NCBI RefSeq assembly: GCF_963666145.1
Contig: NZ_OY762614.1
Coordinates: forward strand, 5,632,501-5,696,500
Source of the DNA: an uncultured Desulfobacter sp.
GTDB lineage: Bacteria; Desulfobacterota; Desulfobacteria; Desulfobacterales; Desulfobacteraceae
Length of the DNA: 64,000 nt
Direction: 5' to 3'
Both the position numbers and the translations under genes were made by a program. Below, one piece after another: positions 8,808 to 17,270 of this stretch (positions are counted from its first letter, which is position 1; the number at the start of each line of letters is the position of its first letter). The notes under the pieces are model-generated. The model was not told the origin of the DNA. It did not search any database and was given only the letters and a program-made list of their open reading frames with translations.

Positions 8808-10391
8808 ATGCCTGCAAAAATGATCAGCTACGGATCAAAAGCCCGGGATGCCATATTCCTGGGCGTCAACACCCTGGCCGACGCCGTTAAGGTGACCCTG
8901 GGTCCCCGGGGCAACAATGTGGTTCTGCAAAAATCCTGGGGGGCGCCCCTGATCACCAAGGACGGTGTCACCGTAGCCAAAGAGATTGAAATATCTGATA
9001 AGTTTCAAAACATGGGCGCGCAAATGGTCAGGGAAGTCGCAGGTAAAACCAGCGAGACAGCCGGAGACGGTACAACGACGGCAACGGTTCTGGCCCAGGC
9101 CATTTATGGCGAAGGCTACAAACTGGTGTCGGCAGGTGTGAACCCCATGGCTCTGAAACGTGGTATTGACAAAGGAATCGACGCGGTTGTCGCCCATCTT
9201 AAAGAATTATCCAAACCCACCCGGGATAAAAAGGACATCGAACAGGTAGGAACCATCTCGGCCAACAATGATGCAACCATCGGAAAATTGATTTCCCAAG
9301 CCATGGACAAGGTGGGCAAGGAAGGCGTCATCACCGTGGAAGAGGCCAAAAGCATGGAAACCACATTGGATGTGGTGGAGGGGATGCAGTTCGATAAAGG
9401 ATATTTATCTCCTTATTTTATAACAAATACCCAGAAAATGGAGGCCGTGCTCAACGATCCTTACATCCTTGTTCATGAAAAGAAAATTACCGCAATGAAG
9501 GATCTGCTGCCGCTGCTCGAAGAGATTGCAAGAAATCGCAAGTCGCTCTTAATCATTGCCGAAGATGTGGAAGGCGAGGCATTGTCCACCCTCATTGTCA
9601 ATAAATTGCGGGGCAGCTTAAAAGTTGCGGCCGTAAAAGCACCGGGGTTCGGGGACCGCCGGAAAGCTATGCTTGAGGATATCGCAATTTTGACCGGCGG
9701 CCGGATGATCTCCAAGGATATAGGTCTCAAATTGGAAAGCATCAAAACAGAAGACCTGGGTACCTGTAAATCGGTTAAAATCGGCAAGGACAGCACCACC
9801 ATCGTGGATGGCGGCGGCCTTCAATCTGCCATCGAGAACCGCGTGAAGCAGATACGAACCCAAATCGAAGATACAACCTCGGCCTATGATCGTGAAAAGC
9901 TTCAGGAGCGGTTGGCCAAAATTGTCGGCGGGGTGGCGATCATTCATATCGGCGCAGCCACGGAAACGGAAATGAAAGAAAAAAAAGCCCGGGTTGAAGA
10001 CGCGTTAAACGCCACACGGGCGGCTGTTGAAGAGGGGATTGTTCCGGGAGGCGGCGTTGCCCTGGTCCGGTGCATACAAGCGCTGGAAACCATCAAGGTT
10101 GATGGGGATGAGCAAAGCGCAATTTCTGTATTGAAGCGGGCATTGTCCGAGCCGTTGAAGCAGATTGCCCGGAATGCCGGCCAAGAGGGTTCTGTTGTTC
10201 TGAGCAAGGTGCTGGAAGGGGATGGCGACTTTGGCTATAATGCCCGGACCGACACCTATGAAAATCTTTTGGCAGCGGGGGTTATTGACCCCACTAAAGT
10301 CGTCCGCTTTGCCGTTCAAAACGCCGCATCCGTCGCAGGGTTGATGTTGACCACCGAAGCCATGATTTCTGAAAAATCTAAAAAAAAATAA
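8808..10391 (+). CDS. groEL: 60-kDa chaperonin GroEL, solitary copy without groES
   Basis: 527 residues from an ATG preceded by AGGAGG. Group I chaperonin motifs are intact: VTLGPRGNNVV near 28, the ATP-binding AGDGTTTATVLA near 85, VEEGIVPGGGVAL near 405. The C-terminus is KSEKSKKK-like lysines rather than the usual GGM repeats, and no groES precedes it; the 114-base gap from mrp holds no GroES sequence. It is therefore likely a secondary chaperonin that borrows GroES from elsewhere. Position beside nif and behind a sigma54-type promoter suggests folding support for nitrogenase proteins, as nif-regulated chaperonins do in rhizobia. Confidence 0.95.
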   Translation: MPAKMISYGSKARDAIFLGVNTLADAVKVTLGPRGNNVVLQKSWGAPLITKDGVTVAKEIEISDKFQNMGAQMVREVAGKTSETAGDGTTTATVLAQAIYGEGYKLVSAGVNPMALKRGIDKGIDAVVAHLKELSKPTRDKKDIEQVGTISANNDATIGKLISQAMDKVGKEGVITVEEAKSMETTLDVVEGMQFDKGYLSPYFITNTQKMEAVLNDPYILVHEKKITAMKDLLPLLEEIARNRKSLLIIAEDVEGEALSTLIVNKLRGSLKVAAVKAPGFGDRRKAMLEDIAILTGGRMISKDIGLKLESIKTEDLGTCKSVKIGKDSTTIVDGGGLQSAIENRVKQIRTQIEDTTSAYDREKLQERLAKIVGGVAIIHIGAATETEMKEKKARVEDALNATRAAVEEGIVPGGGVALVRCIQALETIKVDGDEQSAISVLKRALSEPLKQIARNAGQEGSVVLSKVLEGDGDFGYNARTDTYENLLAAGVIDPTKVVRFAVQNAASVAGLMLTTEAMISEKSKKK

Positions 10392-10412
10392 AAGACGACG
10401 ACATCCGCTGAA

Positions 10413-10462
10413 AACCAAACCTGGTGTCTTTGCCGCACACGGTATCGACACCAGGTTTGGTT
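10413..10462. terminator. perfect 16-bp stem-loop after groEL
   Basis: AACCAAACCTGGTGTC (10413-10428) pairs perfectly with 10447-10462 across an 18-base loop. No T-run follows, so it may stabilise the mRNA end or act on both strands. Confidence 0.6.
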
Positions 10463-10463
10463 G

Positions 10464-10501
10464 CGGCCCCACCCGGACAAATGAAGGGCAGGGGCCGTTT
10501 T
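10464..10501 (+). terminator. second hairpin with short T-run
   Basis: CGGCCCC (10464-10470) pairs with GGGGCCG (about 10491-10497), followed by TTTT. It lies between convergent groEL and the DASS carrier. Confidence 0.55.
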
Positions 10502-10507
10502 CATGTG

Positions 10508-12001
10508 CTACTTGTTTTGGATGAGTTCATATCCAGATACGGTCAGTTTTGCCGGGGTTTTCATATTGTCGATGTTGCCCGGCATATTGACAAGGGGGTA
10601 CCACAGGGACATACACAGGCACAGGACAAGGATGCCGATTATTGACCGGAAAACCAAAACCTTGAACGCTTCCCACTGGGAAAAGTACCCAAAGCCGTAA
10701 GCGATCAGGGTGGGCGGACAGCCGATAACCAGCAGGACAAAGGTTGTGGCCAAAGGTACGGCCATGGCAATGGGAACCACAGGCGTTCCTGCCATGTCTG
10801 CCATGGGAACCACCACAGGCACCAGCAATGCCGTGGCCGCGGCATTGGCCATGAAACTTGTAATTAACGCACCCAATGCGGAGGCACCTGCTGCCACAAC
10901 CGGCCAGGGCGAGTTGATGAAAATTGGAAAAATCTGGGTTGCGATCCAGTTCCCCGCACCGGTATCGAGCATGGCCACGCCCAGGGAGAATCCCGCGCCG
11001 AAAACCATGATGGGGTTCCAGGGGTACTCGTCCAGGCAACGTTTCCAGTCCACAACTTTAAAGACCATGCACACCACGATAAACAGGCCGCCAATGGCTG
11101 ATACGTGAATTTTTGTGATGTCCGTCAAAAACCAGAGTACAAAGGTTCCGGTAAGAATCCATGCCAGCTGTTTCTCTTTTTTCCCCATGGGCGGCATCTC
11201 CTCGACGGCCAGTTGCATGGGAAGTTCCTTGACCTTTGGCGGATAGATGATCCAGACGGCAACCCAGGTGGCAAGCCCCAGGGCCAGGGAGGGTACGAAC
11301 TGGTATAACATGTACTCCATAAAACCGATGTTGTAACCGGTAATCTTATACAGCAGTTCGGCCGAAGCAGGCGACCGGCCAGAGCCCAGGAACGTGGCAC
11401 CTCCGCCGCAGGCGGCACTAAGGGGTATCATGAACATGAAATGTTTGGTAAAGCTGTTGCTCTTGTCCGGGGTCAGCCCCATTTTCAGGAACATGGGCAT
11501 CATGGCATAAAGCAGGATAATCGTGATGGTGGCATCATGGGTCCACGCCGCAAGGAAGGTGGCACCCATGCACAGTGTGAAACTCAAGCGTTTGACATTT
11601 CTACCGCCGACTTTGAGAATATACGCCATCAGCCGGTTGGGTATGGTGGTCTGCCCGAGCATGACCCCGAGCATGATGATGAAGAACACAAAAACCACCG
11701 TTCTGTTGGCATAGGGTTCCCAGGCGGCCTTGGCGGATTGAATCTTAAAGATAATCAGCCCGCAGCCCACCCCGATGGAGGTGACGCCGATGGGAATGGC
11801 CTCGGATGTCCACAGCAATACTACTGTTGCCAACAGAGACAAAAAGGCATGCCCCCGCACACCCAAGGCAAGCGGTGTGGGAAGCAACCAGATCAGAATT
11901 CCCGCAGCAATGGAGATGGCGATCCATTTAAGGTTTGAGGGCTTGCCTTTTTCCTGTCCGCTTTCCATTTCCGTATTCGCAATATTCAGTTCGTGACTCA
12001 T
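10508..12001 (-). CDS. DASS/SLC13-family sodium:anion symporter
   Basis: 497 residues from the ATG at 12001, chosen because GGAGGATCAC precedes it; an earlier in-frame ATG at 12022 overlaps the upstream stop but lacks that site. About a dozen hydrophobic segments and a DASS-like fold: LLWTSEAIPIGVTS near 70, an internal SAACGGGATFLGSGRSPA (second-repeat substrate/sodium loop), and SFMANAAATALLVPVV near 385. The family moves dicarboxylates, sulfate or similar anions with sodium at the inner membrane. It follows a response regulator in the same operon, suggesting controlled uptake; substrate cannot be read from sequence. Confidence 0.88.
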   Translation of the reverse strand: MSHELNIANTEMESGQEKGKPSNLKWIAISIAAGILIWLLPTPLALGVRGHAFLSLLATVVLLWTSEAIPIGVTSIGVGCGLIIFKIQSAKAAWEPYANRTVVFVFFIIMLGVMLGQTTIPNRLMAYILKVGGRNVKRLSFTLCMGATFLAAWTHDATITIILLYAMMPMFLKMGLTPDKSNSFTKHFMFMIPLSAACGGGATFLGSGRSPASAELLYKITGYNIGFMEYMLYQFVPSLALGLATWVAVWIIYPPKVKELPMQLAVEEMPPMGKKEKQLAWILTGTFVLWFLTDITKIHVSAIGGLFIVVCMVFKVVDWKRCLDEYPWNPIMVFGAGFSLGVAMLDTGAGNWIATQIFPIFINSPWPVVAAGASALGALITSFMANAAATALLVPVVVPMADMAGTPVVPIAMAVPLATTFVLLVIGCPPTLIAYGFGYFSQWEAFKVLVFRSIIGILVLCLCMSLWYPLVNMPGNIDNMKTPAKLTVSGYELIQNK

Positions 12002-12018
12002 GTGATCCTCCAATCCGG

Positions 12019-12933
12019 TCATGCGGTGACGATGCTTACGATTTCAAAGAAAAGGTCCTGCTCCCTTAGAATCCCCACAACTTTTTTACCCGATGTGACG
12101 ATCAATCGGGTTCTCTGGGTTTTGAAAAGCAGGTCCGCCACCTCCATGAGATTTGCATTTTCATCAATCATGGGCGGAGAGTCCAAGGTGAGTTCACCGA
12201 TTCGTTTTTGGGCCAGGGCCTTCATCTGGATCGTGAACAGTCCGTCCCACCCATCGGTGAATACGTGTGAAAATCGCACACTGTCGGCTTTGGAGGATTC
12301 CAGGATAGCCAGATACTTGGGTCTGACTTCCCGGATCAGGTCTTTTACCCGGAGCAACCCGGCATAATTGCCGGCCCTGTCAAACACGATCAGGGAGCGG
12401 TGCCCCGCTTCCCGGATCATGTTGCCGCTTGCAAGCCCGGTCAATGATGCCATGAGTTTGTTCACCGCTTCCCTGACGGTGGTGTCCACGTTAACCGTTG
12501 TGTAGTTGTCCACGGCGGTCATGATATCCTTGACCTTTTTTTCTGTTCTGGCTGCCTGAGTATGCGCCACCGCATAGGCTTCATTTATTTTTGCAGCAAG
12601 GATGTCAATGTCACAGGGCTTGGCCAGATAATCAAAGGCGATAAGTTTGCGGGATTTTTCGGCAGAATCCGGTGTTCCGTGCCCCGTGAGCATGATCACC
12701 TGGGTTTCAGGAGACATCCTTTTGATTTCTGCAAGGGTTTCATGTCCATCCATGCCTGCCATCTGGACATCAAGTATCACCACGTCGCAGGGGGTCGTCC
12801 CAAGGAGTTTGAGGGCCTCTTCCCCGGACCCGGCAAAGGTGGTGTCAAATCCTTTTTTTGTTAAGAGCGTTGATGCGGTTTTACGAAATCGTTCCTCATC
12901 GTCAACCATCATCACTTTTATTTTTTGTGCCAT
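12019..12933 (-). CDS. response regulator with CBS-domain pair output
   Basis: 304 residues. The N-terminal receiver has the acidic pair D11-D12, phospho-acceptor D55 (VVILDVQMAG) and K105 (YLAKPCD). From about residue 134 to the end is a CBS pair (KDIMTAVDNYTTVN, then LIVFDRAGNYAGLLRVKDL, and the second CBS ending IVTSGKKVVGILREQDLF). There is no DNA-binding domain, so output is probably protein binding or nucleotide sensing. GAGGAGAACG precedes the ATG. The DASS carrier starts 17 bases after its end, suggesting a regulated transport unit. No cognate kinase is adjacent. Confidence 0.85.
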   Translation of the reverse strand: MAQKIKVMMVDDEERFRKTASTLLTKKGFDTTFAGSGEEALKLLGTTPCDVVILDVQMAGMDGHETLAEIKRMSPETQVIMLTGHGTPDSAEKSRKLIAFDYLAKPCDIDILAAKINEAYAVAHTQAARTEKKVKDIMTAVDNYTTVNVDTTVREAVNKLMASLTGLASGNMIREAGHRSLIVFDRAGNYAGLLRVKDLIREVRPKYLAILESSKADSVRFSHVFTDGWDGLFTIQMKALAQKRIGELTLDSPPMIDENANLMEVADLLFKTQRTRLIVTSGKKVVGILREQDLFFEIVSIVTA

Positions 12934-13198
12934 GTTCCGTTCTCCTCAAAACATGTTCAATTGTTGGCGGCCCATCACGATGCGATATCGTGCCGGCCTA
13001 ATTTTTGCCATTCAGGGTCTGACCGTGTCGGATTTACTACTGCGCTTAGCTGTTCAATAATTTTTTTATTGGCGTTGACACCTCTGTTGTTAAATTGCTG
13101 GATACGCCCGCAGGTTCCTCAGTTCGAAGATGCGGGATGATTGGCTTTCAGCAACTTGTATACCATTGCAAAAAAGTCCTTAACAAAAACTTAACATA

Positions 13199-14263
13199 TT
13201 GAATTTAAATGATTTAAATAGGGTGTATAAAACAGGGACACAGCAAGGAGGTGTCAGGATTATTTCCAGGTTGACACTTTTTTATTTTCATAATCGCCAC
13301 AGTTTAATAAGATTTGTCGGTCGAATTCTCACCACGGATTTTATGTCATTTACCAGTGAGGTCCTTGTCCAGGACGCCATTGAAAAGATAAGAACCTTGT
13401 CAAAAAAACGGGCTGCAGCTTCCTACGCCTATGTGGTGGACGAAGAAAACCACTTGCTCGGCGTACTGAACATGCGCGACCTGCTCATTGCCTCTCCAGA
13501 TCAGACACTGGAGTCCATCATGATTAAAGATGTATTCTCTCTGCATGGATTTATGGACGTACAGGAAGCCGCCGGAGAGCTTTCCAGACGCAAATATTTC
13601 GCCGCGCCGGTGGTGGATTCGGAAAATAAAATGCTGGGCGTCATCAAAGCGGAACGTCTGATCAAAGGCGTCAGGGAAGATACGGCCCAGGATATTCAGC
13701 GAATGTTTGGTGCGGGCAAAGATGAAAAACCTTTTTCCACCATCTGGTTTTCCCTGAGAAAACGGCTCTTCTGGCTGCATATCAATTTGGTGACGGCCTT
13801 TATGGCCGCAGGTGTGGTGGCCATATTTGAGGACATCATCTCAAAGCTGGCCATTCTTGCGGTGTTCCTTCCGGTGGTTGCCGGACAGGGGGGAAATGCC
13901 GGTGCCCAGTCCCTGGCTGTTGTGATGCGGGGGATTGCCATGCGGGAGATTCCAAAGGAGAAAGCAGGCCGCCTTATTCTAAAAGAGGGTACGCTGGGTG
14001 CCCTCAACGGTATTGTCATCGGTGTTGTGACGGCACTGGTGGCCTGGCTGTGGATGGGCAATCCGTATTTGTGCCTTCCGGGGATGCCGGCAAAGCATAT
14101 AAAAACATCACCACCACGCCGGTTTACCTGGACAATATCCGGGAAAACACGATGTTCTACTGTAAAGTCGTCGCCCCCCAGGCGGTCCAGCCTCTGGATA
14201 AACGGTGGCCGGATGTTGAGGTTCAGGTGGTGGTTGAACCTAAACCCGTCGAATCAACAGTAG
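13199..14263 (+). pseudogene. mgtE remnant: CBS pair and part of the Mg2+ channel, C-terminus replaced
   Basis: Residues about 45-165 form a CBS pair (GRILTTDFMSF, then LLGVLNMRDLL, then MLGVIKAERLI). Residues about 185-295 match the MgtE channel domain (WLHINLVTAFMAAGVV, FLPVVAGQGGNAGAQSLAVV). After WMGNPYL (about 14065) MgtE sequence stops and the frame reads nonsense to 14263; the last helices, about 80 residues, are absent. The usual N-terminal superhelical domain is also absent, and the frame opens at a TTG with no good start; an AAGGAGGT at 13246 is followed only by weak codons. A small hairpin (13107-13112 with 13131-13136) lies upstream in an otherwise empty 265-base gap. Confidence 0.75.
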
Positions 14264-14271
14264 ACAAATAG
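14062..14271 (+). pseudogene. 3' fragment of an unidentified gene joined to mgtE
   Basis: Immediately after the mgtE break a different frame carries plausible protein sequence (VFVPSGDAGKAYKNITTT, then FYCKVVAPQAVQP) to a stop at 14271. It reads as the C-terminal 65 or so residues of another gene that has lost its beginning. I do not recognise the family. It shares DNA with the nonsense tail of the mgtE frame, so the two together mark a junction near 14062-14075. The next 166 bases to 14437 hold nothing I can identify. Confidence 0.5.
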
Positions 14272-14914
14272 TGAACCTATCATCTCATTTGTTATTCACC
14301 TGGATCGGGATTGTTTTCTGTCTTGGGCATTCCGCCATGTTTTCCGGTATGAACCTGGCCGTGGTCAGTACCTGCTCTATCCGGTAACCAAACCGCCCGC
14401 TCTGTTGCTGGACTGGTGGCTTGGTAAAGAGAGTATTCTATATTTGTGATATTATCAGCCACGCTGTATAGCAAACGTATGACATGAAAAGAAGGGTTCC
14501 TTCGAACCGGTTTATTCTACCTGGCCTGCCTCTGAAGCCATAGCCGATAATAAAAAGAGAGACGGTAAGCCCACTCATGACTGGCAGGTCTCTAATTAAA
14601 ATCTCTGAACCGGCAGACATGGGGTTGATCACTCCGGCGATACCCAATACGGCAAGGATATTGAAAAGATTGGAACCGATTATGTTTCCAAGGGCGATGT
14701 CGTGTTCATTTCTCCGGGCTGCAGCGACGGATGAAGCCAATTCAGGGAGGGAGGTTCCGATGGCGACAACGGTCAAACCAATAATGATATCATCAATCCC
14801 CATAGCCGTTGCAATCCCGACAGCACCCGTCACCAGCATTCGTGAACTCAAAAGAAGAAAACCAAACCCGGTGATCATCCAGAAAATGGCTTTGTAAAAA
14901 GTCATTTCTGTTTG

Positions 14915-14920
14915 TTTGAG
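14915..14920. repeat. left target-site duplication TTTGAG
   Basis: Six-base copy directly before the IS left end; the identical sequence follows the right end at 16653-16658. Confidence 0.9.
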
Positions 14921-14934
14921 TCGACATTGAGCAG
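14921..14934. repeat. IS left terminal inverted repeat
   Basis: TCGACATTGAGCAG matches the reverse complement of the right end at 13 of 14 positions; weaker similarity continues inward. Confidence 0.88.
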
Positions 14935-14950
14935 TTGAATTTTAAAAAAT

Positions 14951-16636
14951 TTGAATATACCCTCTTTGCACCATCATAATCAACACAAGCAGAGGGCCAA
15001 ACACCAAACATTGGAAACTGTTAAAGTAGAACGTATTGACCACTTGGGTATTGTTGCTGGCGTTATCAAGGATTTGAAAATCATCGAAATGATTGACTCT
15101 CGCATACCAAAAGATGAGAAGGAAAATATCAGTGCCGGAGAAGCTATTGCCGGCATGGTTCTCAATGGGCTGGGTTTTTCCAATCGGCCGCTGTCGCTGA
15201 CGCCTCAATTTTTCGAAAACAAGCCGCTGGATGTTTTGTTCCGTCCCGGGGTGCAAGCCTCGGACTTCAATCACTACAAGCTCGGGCGCAGTCTTGATGA
15301 TGCGGTCGACTACAGCTCTGAACTGCTTTTCACCGAAATCGCCTCATCTACCTGTCGGTCGGAAAGTATCCATTTACTTTTCAACCATCTGGATACTTCA
15401 TCTTTTTCATTGACCGGGGAGTATCTTCCTGATTCGGATGAACATGCCATCAAAATAACTCATGGTTACTCCAAAGACCACCGTCCTGATTTGAAACAGG
15501 CTGTGCTGGAGCTGATGGTATCCCAGGATGGTGGTATTCCCATTTTGTGTAAGTGCTGGGACGGGAATGCTTCGGATAATACCGTTTTCAAAGAACGCAG
15601 CAGTGAACTCGTTCGTCAGTTCAAAGCAAGCGATACCCCTCGTTACCTGATTATGGATTCGAAAGGATATACCGAATCCAATGCTTCCAACTTGAAAGAT
15701 ATCCCGTTTATCACCCGCATCCCGGGAACCCTTTTCATTGTGAAGACCGTCATCGAACAGGCCCTAAAATGGGACCTGTGGGCGGAGATTAACGATGATT
15801 ATCAGTACCAGACGTTGGAGTTAGGGCATTATGGAATTGATCAACGTTGGTTGATCATTCGATCCAAAGGGGCTCTGGAGCGCGCGGTCAAGAGCGTTGA
15901 AAGAACTATTTCAAAAGAGAAGGAACGTGCGGAAAAGCAACTCTTCCATCTTCAGGCCCAACGATTTGACTCGGAAGCCGAAGCAATGACGGTCCTCCAA
16001 GAACTCGGTGATAAATGGAAGTATCATCTGGTTGACACTATTGAGTTTAAACAGCACATCAAATATGCCGTCAAAGGTAGACCAACGCCGGATACCCCGA
16101 TCAAATCAATTAAATTGCAAATCAATGTGGACTTAAAGGTCAATCAAGAAAAAGTCGATCAAGACCGCGATCAGAAATCCTGTTTTGTTCTTGGGACCTC
16201 AATTCCAAGATTCCAGTTGAGCGACGAAGATGTATTTTGGGGATATAAAGGCCAGTCTAAGGTCGAGAATGGCTTCCGATTTATCAAAGACCCTTTATTT
16301 TTTGCATCGTCGCTGTTTGTCAAAAAGCCATCTCGTGTCGAAGGAATGTTGATGGTGATGACCTTATCATTACTAATTTACTCCATTGCCCAGCGTCGCA
16401 TGCGGAATGAATTGAAGCGCCTTGAAACAACACTGCCCAATCAGATTGGGAAACCCGTTCAAAACCCCACTCTTCGCTGGATTTTTCAACAAATGGAAGG
16501 TATAGACTGTGTGAATATTTTTCATAAAGAGGGCGAAGTACACTGTCTTATCAGTGGGTTAAATGACATACGGAGAAAAATATTAACTCTTTTTGGACAG
16601 ACCGTATCAGAAATATATCAAATTTCTTTTGAATAG
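14951..16636 (+). CDS. IS1634-family (IS4-related) DDE transposase
   Basis: 561 residues if a TTG at 14951 is used; no ATG lies upstream within the element, so the start is uncertain. Residues about 24-110 resemble the DUF4277 N-terminal domain (VERIDHLGIVAGVI, then FFENKPLDVLF). The catalytic part follows with HLDTSSFSLTG near 135, LIMDSKGYTESN near 240 and the YKGQSKVENGFRF motif near 435, which supplies the glutamate in the characteristic Y-(2)-R/K-(3)-E-(6)-R/K arrangement. The frame is intact, so the element may still be active. It catalyses cut-and-paste movement at the terminal repeats. Confidence 0.9.
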   Translation: MNIPSLHHHNQHKQRAKHQTLETVKVERIDHLGIVAGVIKDLKIIEMIDSRIPKDEKENISAGEAIAGMVLNGLGFSNRPLSLTPQFFENKPLDVLFRPGVQASDFNHYKLGRSLDDAVDYSSELLFTEIASSTCRSESIHLLFNHLDTSSFSLTGEYLPDSDEHAIKITHGYSKDHRPDLKQAVLELMVSQDGGIPILCKCWDGNASDNTVFKERSSELVRQFKASDTPRYLIMDSKGYTESNASNLKDIPFITRIPGTLFIVKTVIEQALKWDLWAEINDDYQYQTLELGHYGIDQRWLIIRSKGALERAVKSVERTISKEKERAEKQLFHLQAQRFDSEAEAMTVLQELGDKWKYHLVDTIEFKQHIKYAVKGRPTPDTPIKSIKLQINVDLKVNQEKVDQDRDQKSCFVLGTSIPRFQLSDEDVFWGYKGQSKVENGFRFIKDPLFFASSLFVKKPSRVEGMLMVMTLSLLIYSIAQRRMRNELKRLETTLPNQIGKPVQNPTLRWIFQQMEGIDCVNIFHKEGEVHCLISGLNDIRRKILTLFGQTVSEIYQISFE

Positions 16637-16638
16637 GT

Positions 16639-16652
16639 CTGCCCAATGTCGA
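16639..16652. repeat. IS right terminal inverted repeat
   Basis: CTGCCCAATGTCGA, whose reverse complement differs from the left end at one base. The transposase stop is just inside it. Confidence 0.88.
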
Positions 16653-16658
16653 TTTGAG
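16653..16658. repeat. right target-site duplication TTTGAG
   Basis: Matches 14915-14920; its presence shows insertion by transposition rather than recombination. Confidence 0.9.
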
Positions 16659-17270
16659 ATTATTGTTTATTTCTTTTCCAAGAGGATCTTCCCTGTCACC
16701 CTTATTCTGCAAAAGGCTCCAGATCAGAAGCGTTGCAAAGAATAATAATAGCGCCCCGGATTCAAACCGTGACAAGTATTTGTCTCTCATGAAAAAATAT
16801 AAGACGAATGTGATAAAAGTGAGTGCAGGCAATTCTTTTTTCAATACAATAGACTTAACGGAAATCGGATTGATCATTGATGTGAGTCCAAGAATCAGGG
16901 CAATGTTGCAGATATTACTGCCAAGTGCATTCCCGATAGCTATTCCTGAATTTCCACGGTAGGAGGACATGGCGGACACCAGCAACTCCGGCGTCGATGT
17001 GCCGAACCCCACGATAATCATTCCAATGAGCAGAGGCGGCATGCCCAATCGTTTTGCGGTGATTGAACTGCCCTCAACAAATCGGTCGGCACTCCATATC
17101 AAGAGCAAAAAACCGGCAATTACGCTGAAAAGATACAAGATCATAGAACGTTCCCAATCAAATTAATTTACCATTTTTTATGTTAGAAAAATTTGTTGAT
17201 TTTATACAGCATTATGTTGCATGAATTCCAAGGAATATGCATTGGCGGAAATCGAGGCGTACAACAGGAA

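Larger units (their letters stand above)
14921..16652 (+). mobile_element. IS1634-like insertion sequence, 1732 bp, apparently complete
   Basis: Bounded by imperfect terminal inverted repeats beginning TCGACATTG and flanked by TTTGAG duplications. It contains one transposase frame spanning most of its length. The element sits inside the antiporter gene, in antisense orientation to it. Confidence 0.92.
14438..17144 (-). pseudogene. Ca2+/Na+ antiporter (YrbG/CaxA type) interrupted by an IS
   Basis: The N-terminal half (17144 to 16653) and C-terminal half (14914 to 14438) each carry one of the two repeats of the sodium/calcium exchanger fold: IVGFGTSTPELLVSAMSS in the first and VVAIGTSLPELASSVAAA in the second, plus GNALGSNICNI and GNIIGSNLFNI. 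Removing the insertion and one copy of the 6-bp duplication restores a single uninterrupted frame of 322 residues, the family's usual length, reading NNNLKQTEMTFYK across the join. The insertion is therefore recent enough that both halves remain clean. The N-half frame now ends in an IS-derived tail at 16551. Function is presumably lost. Confidence 0.93.
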
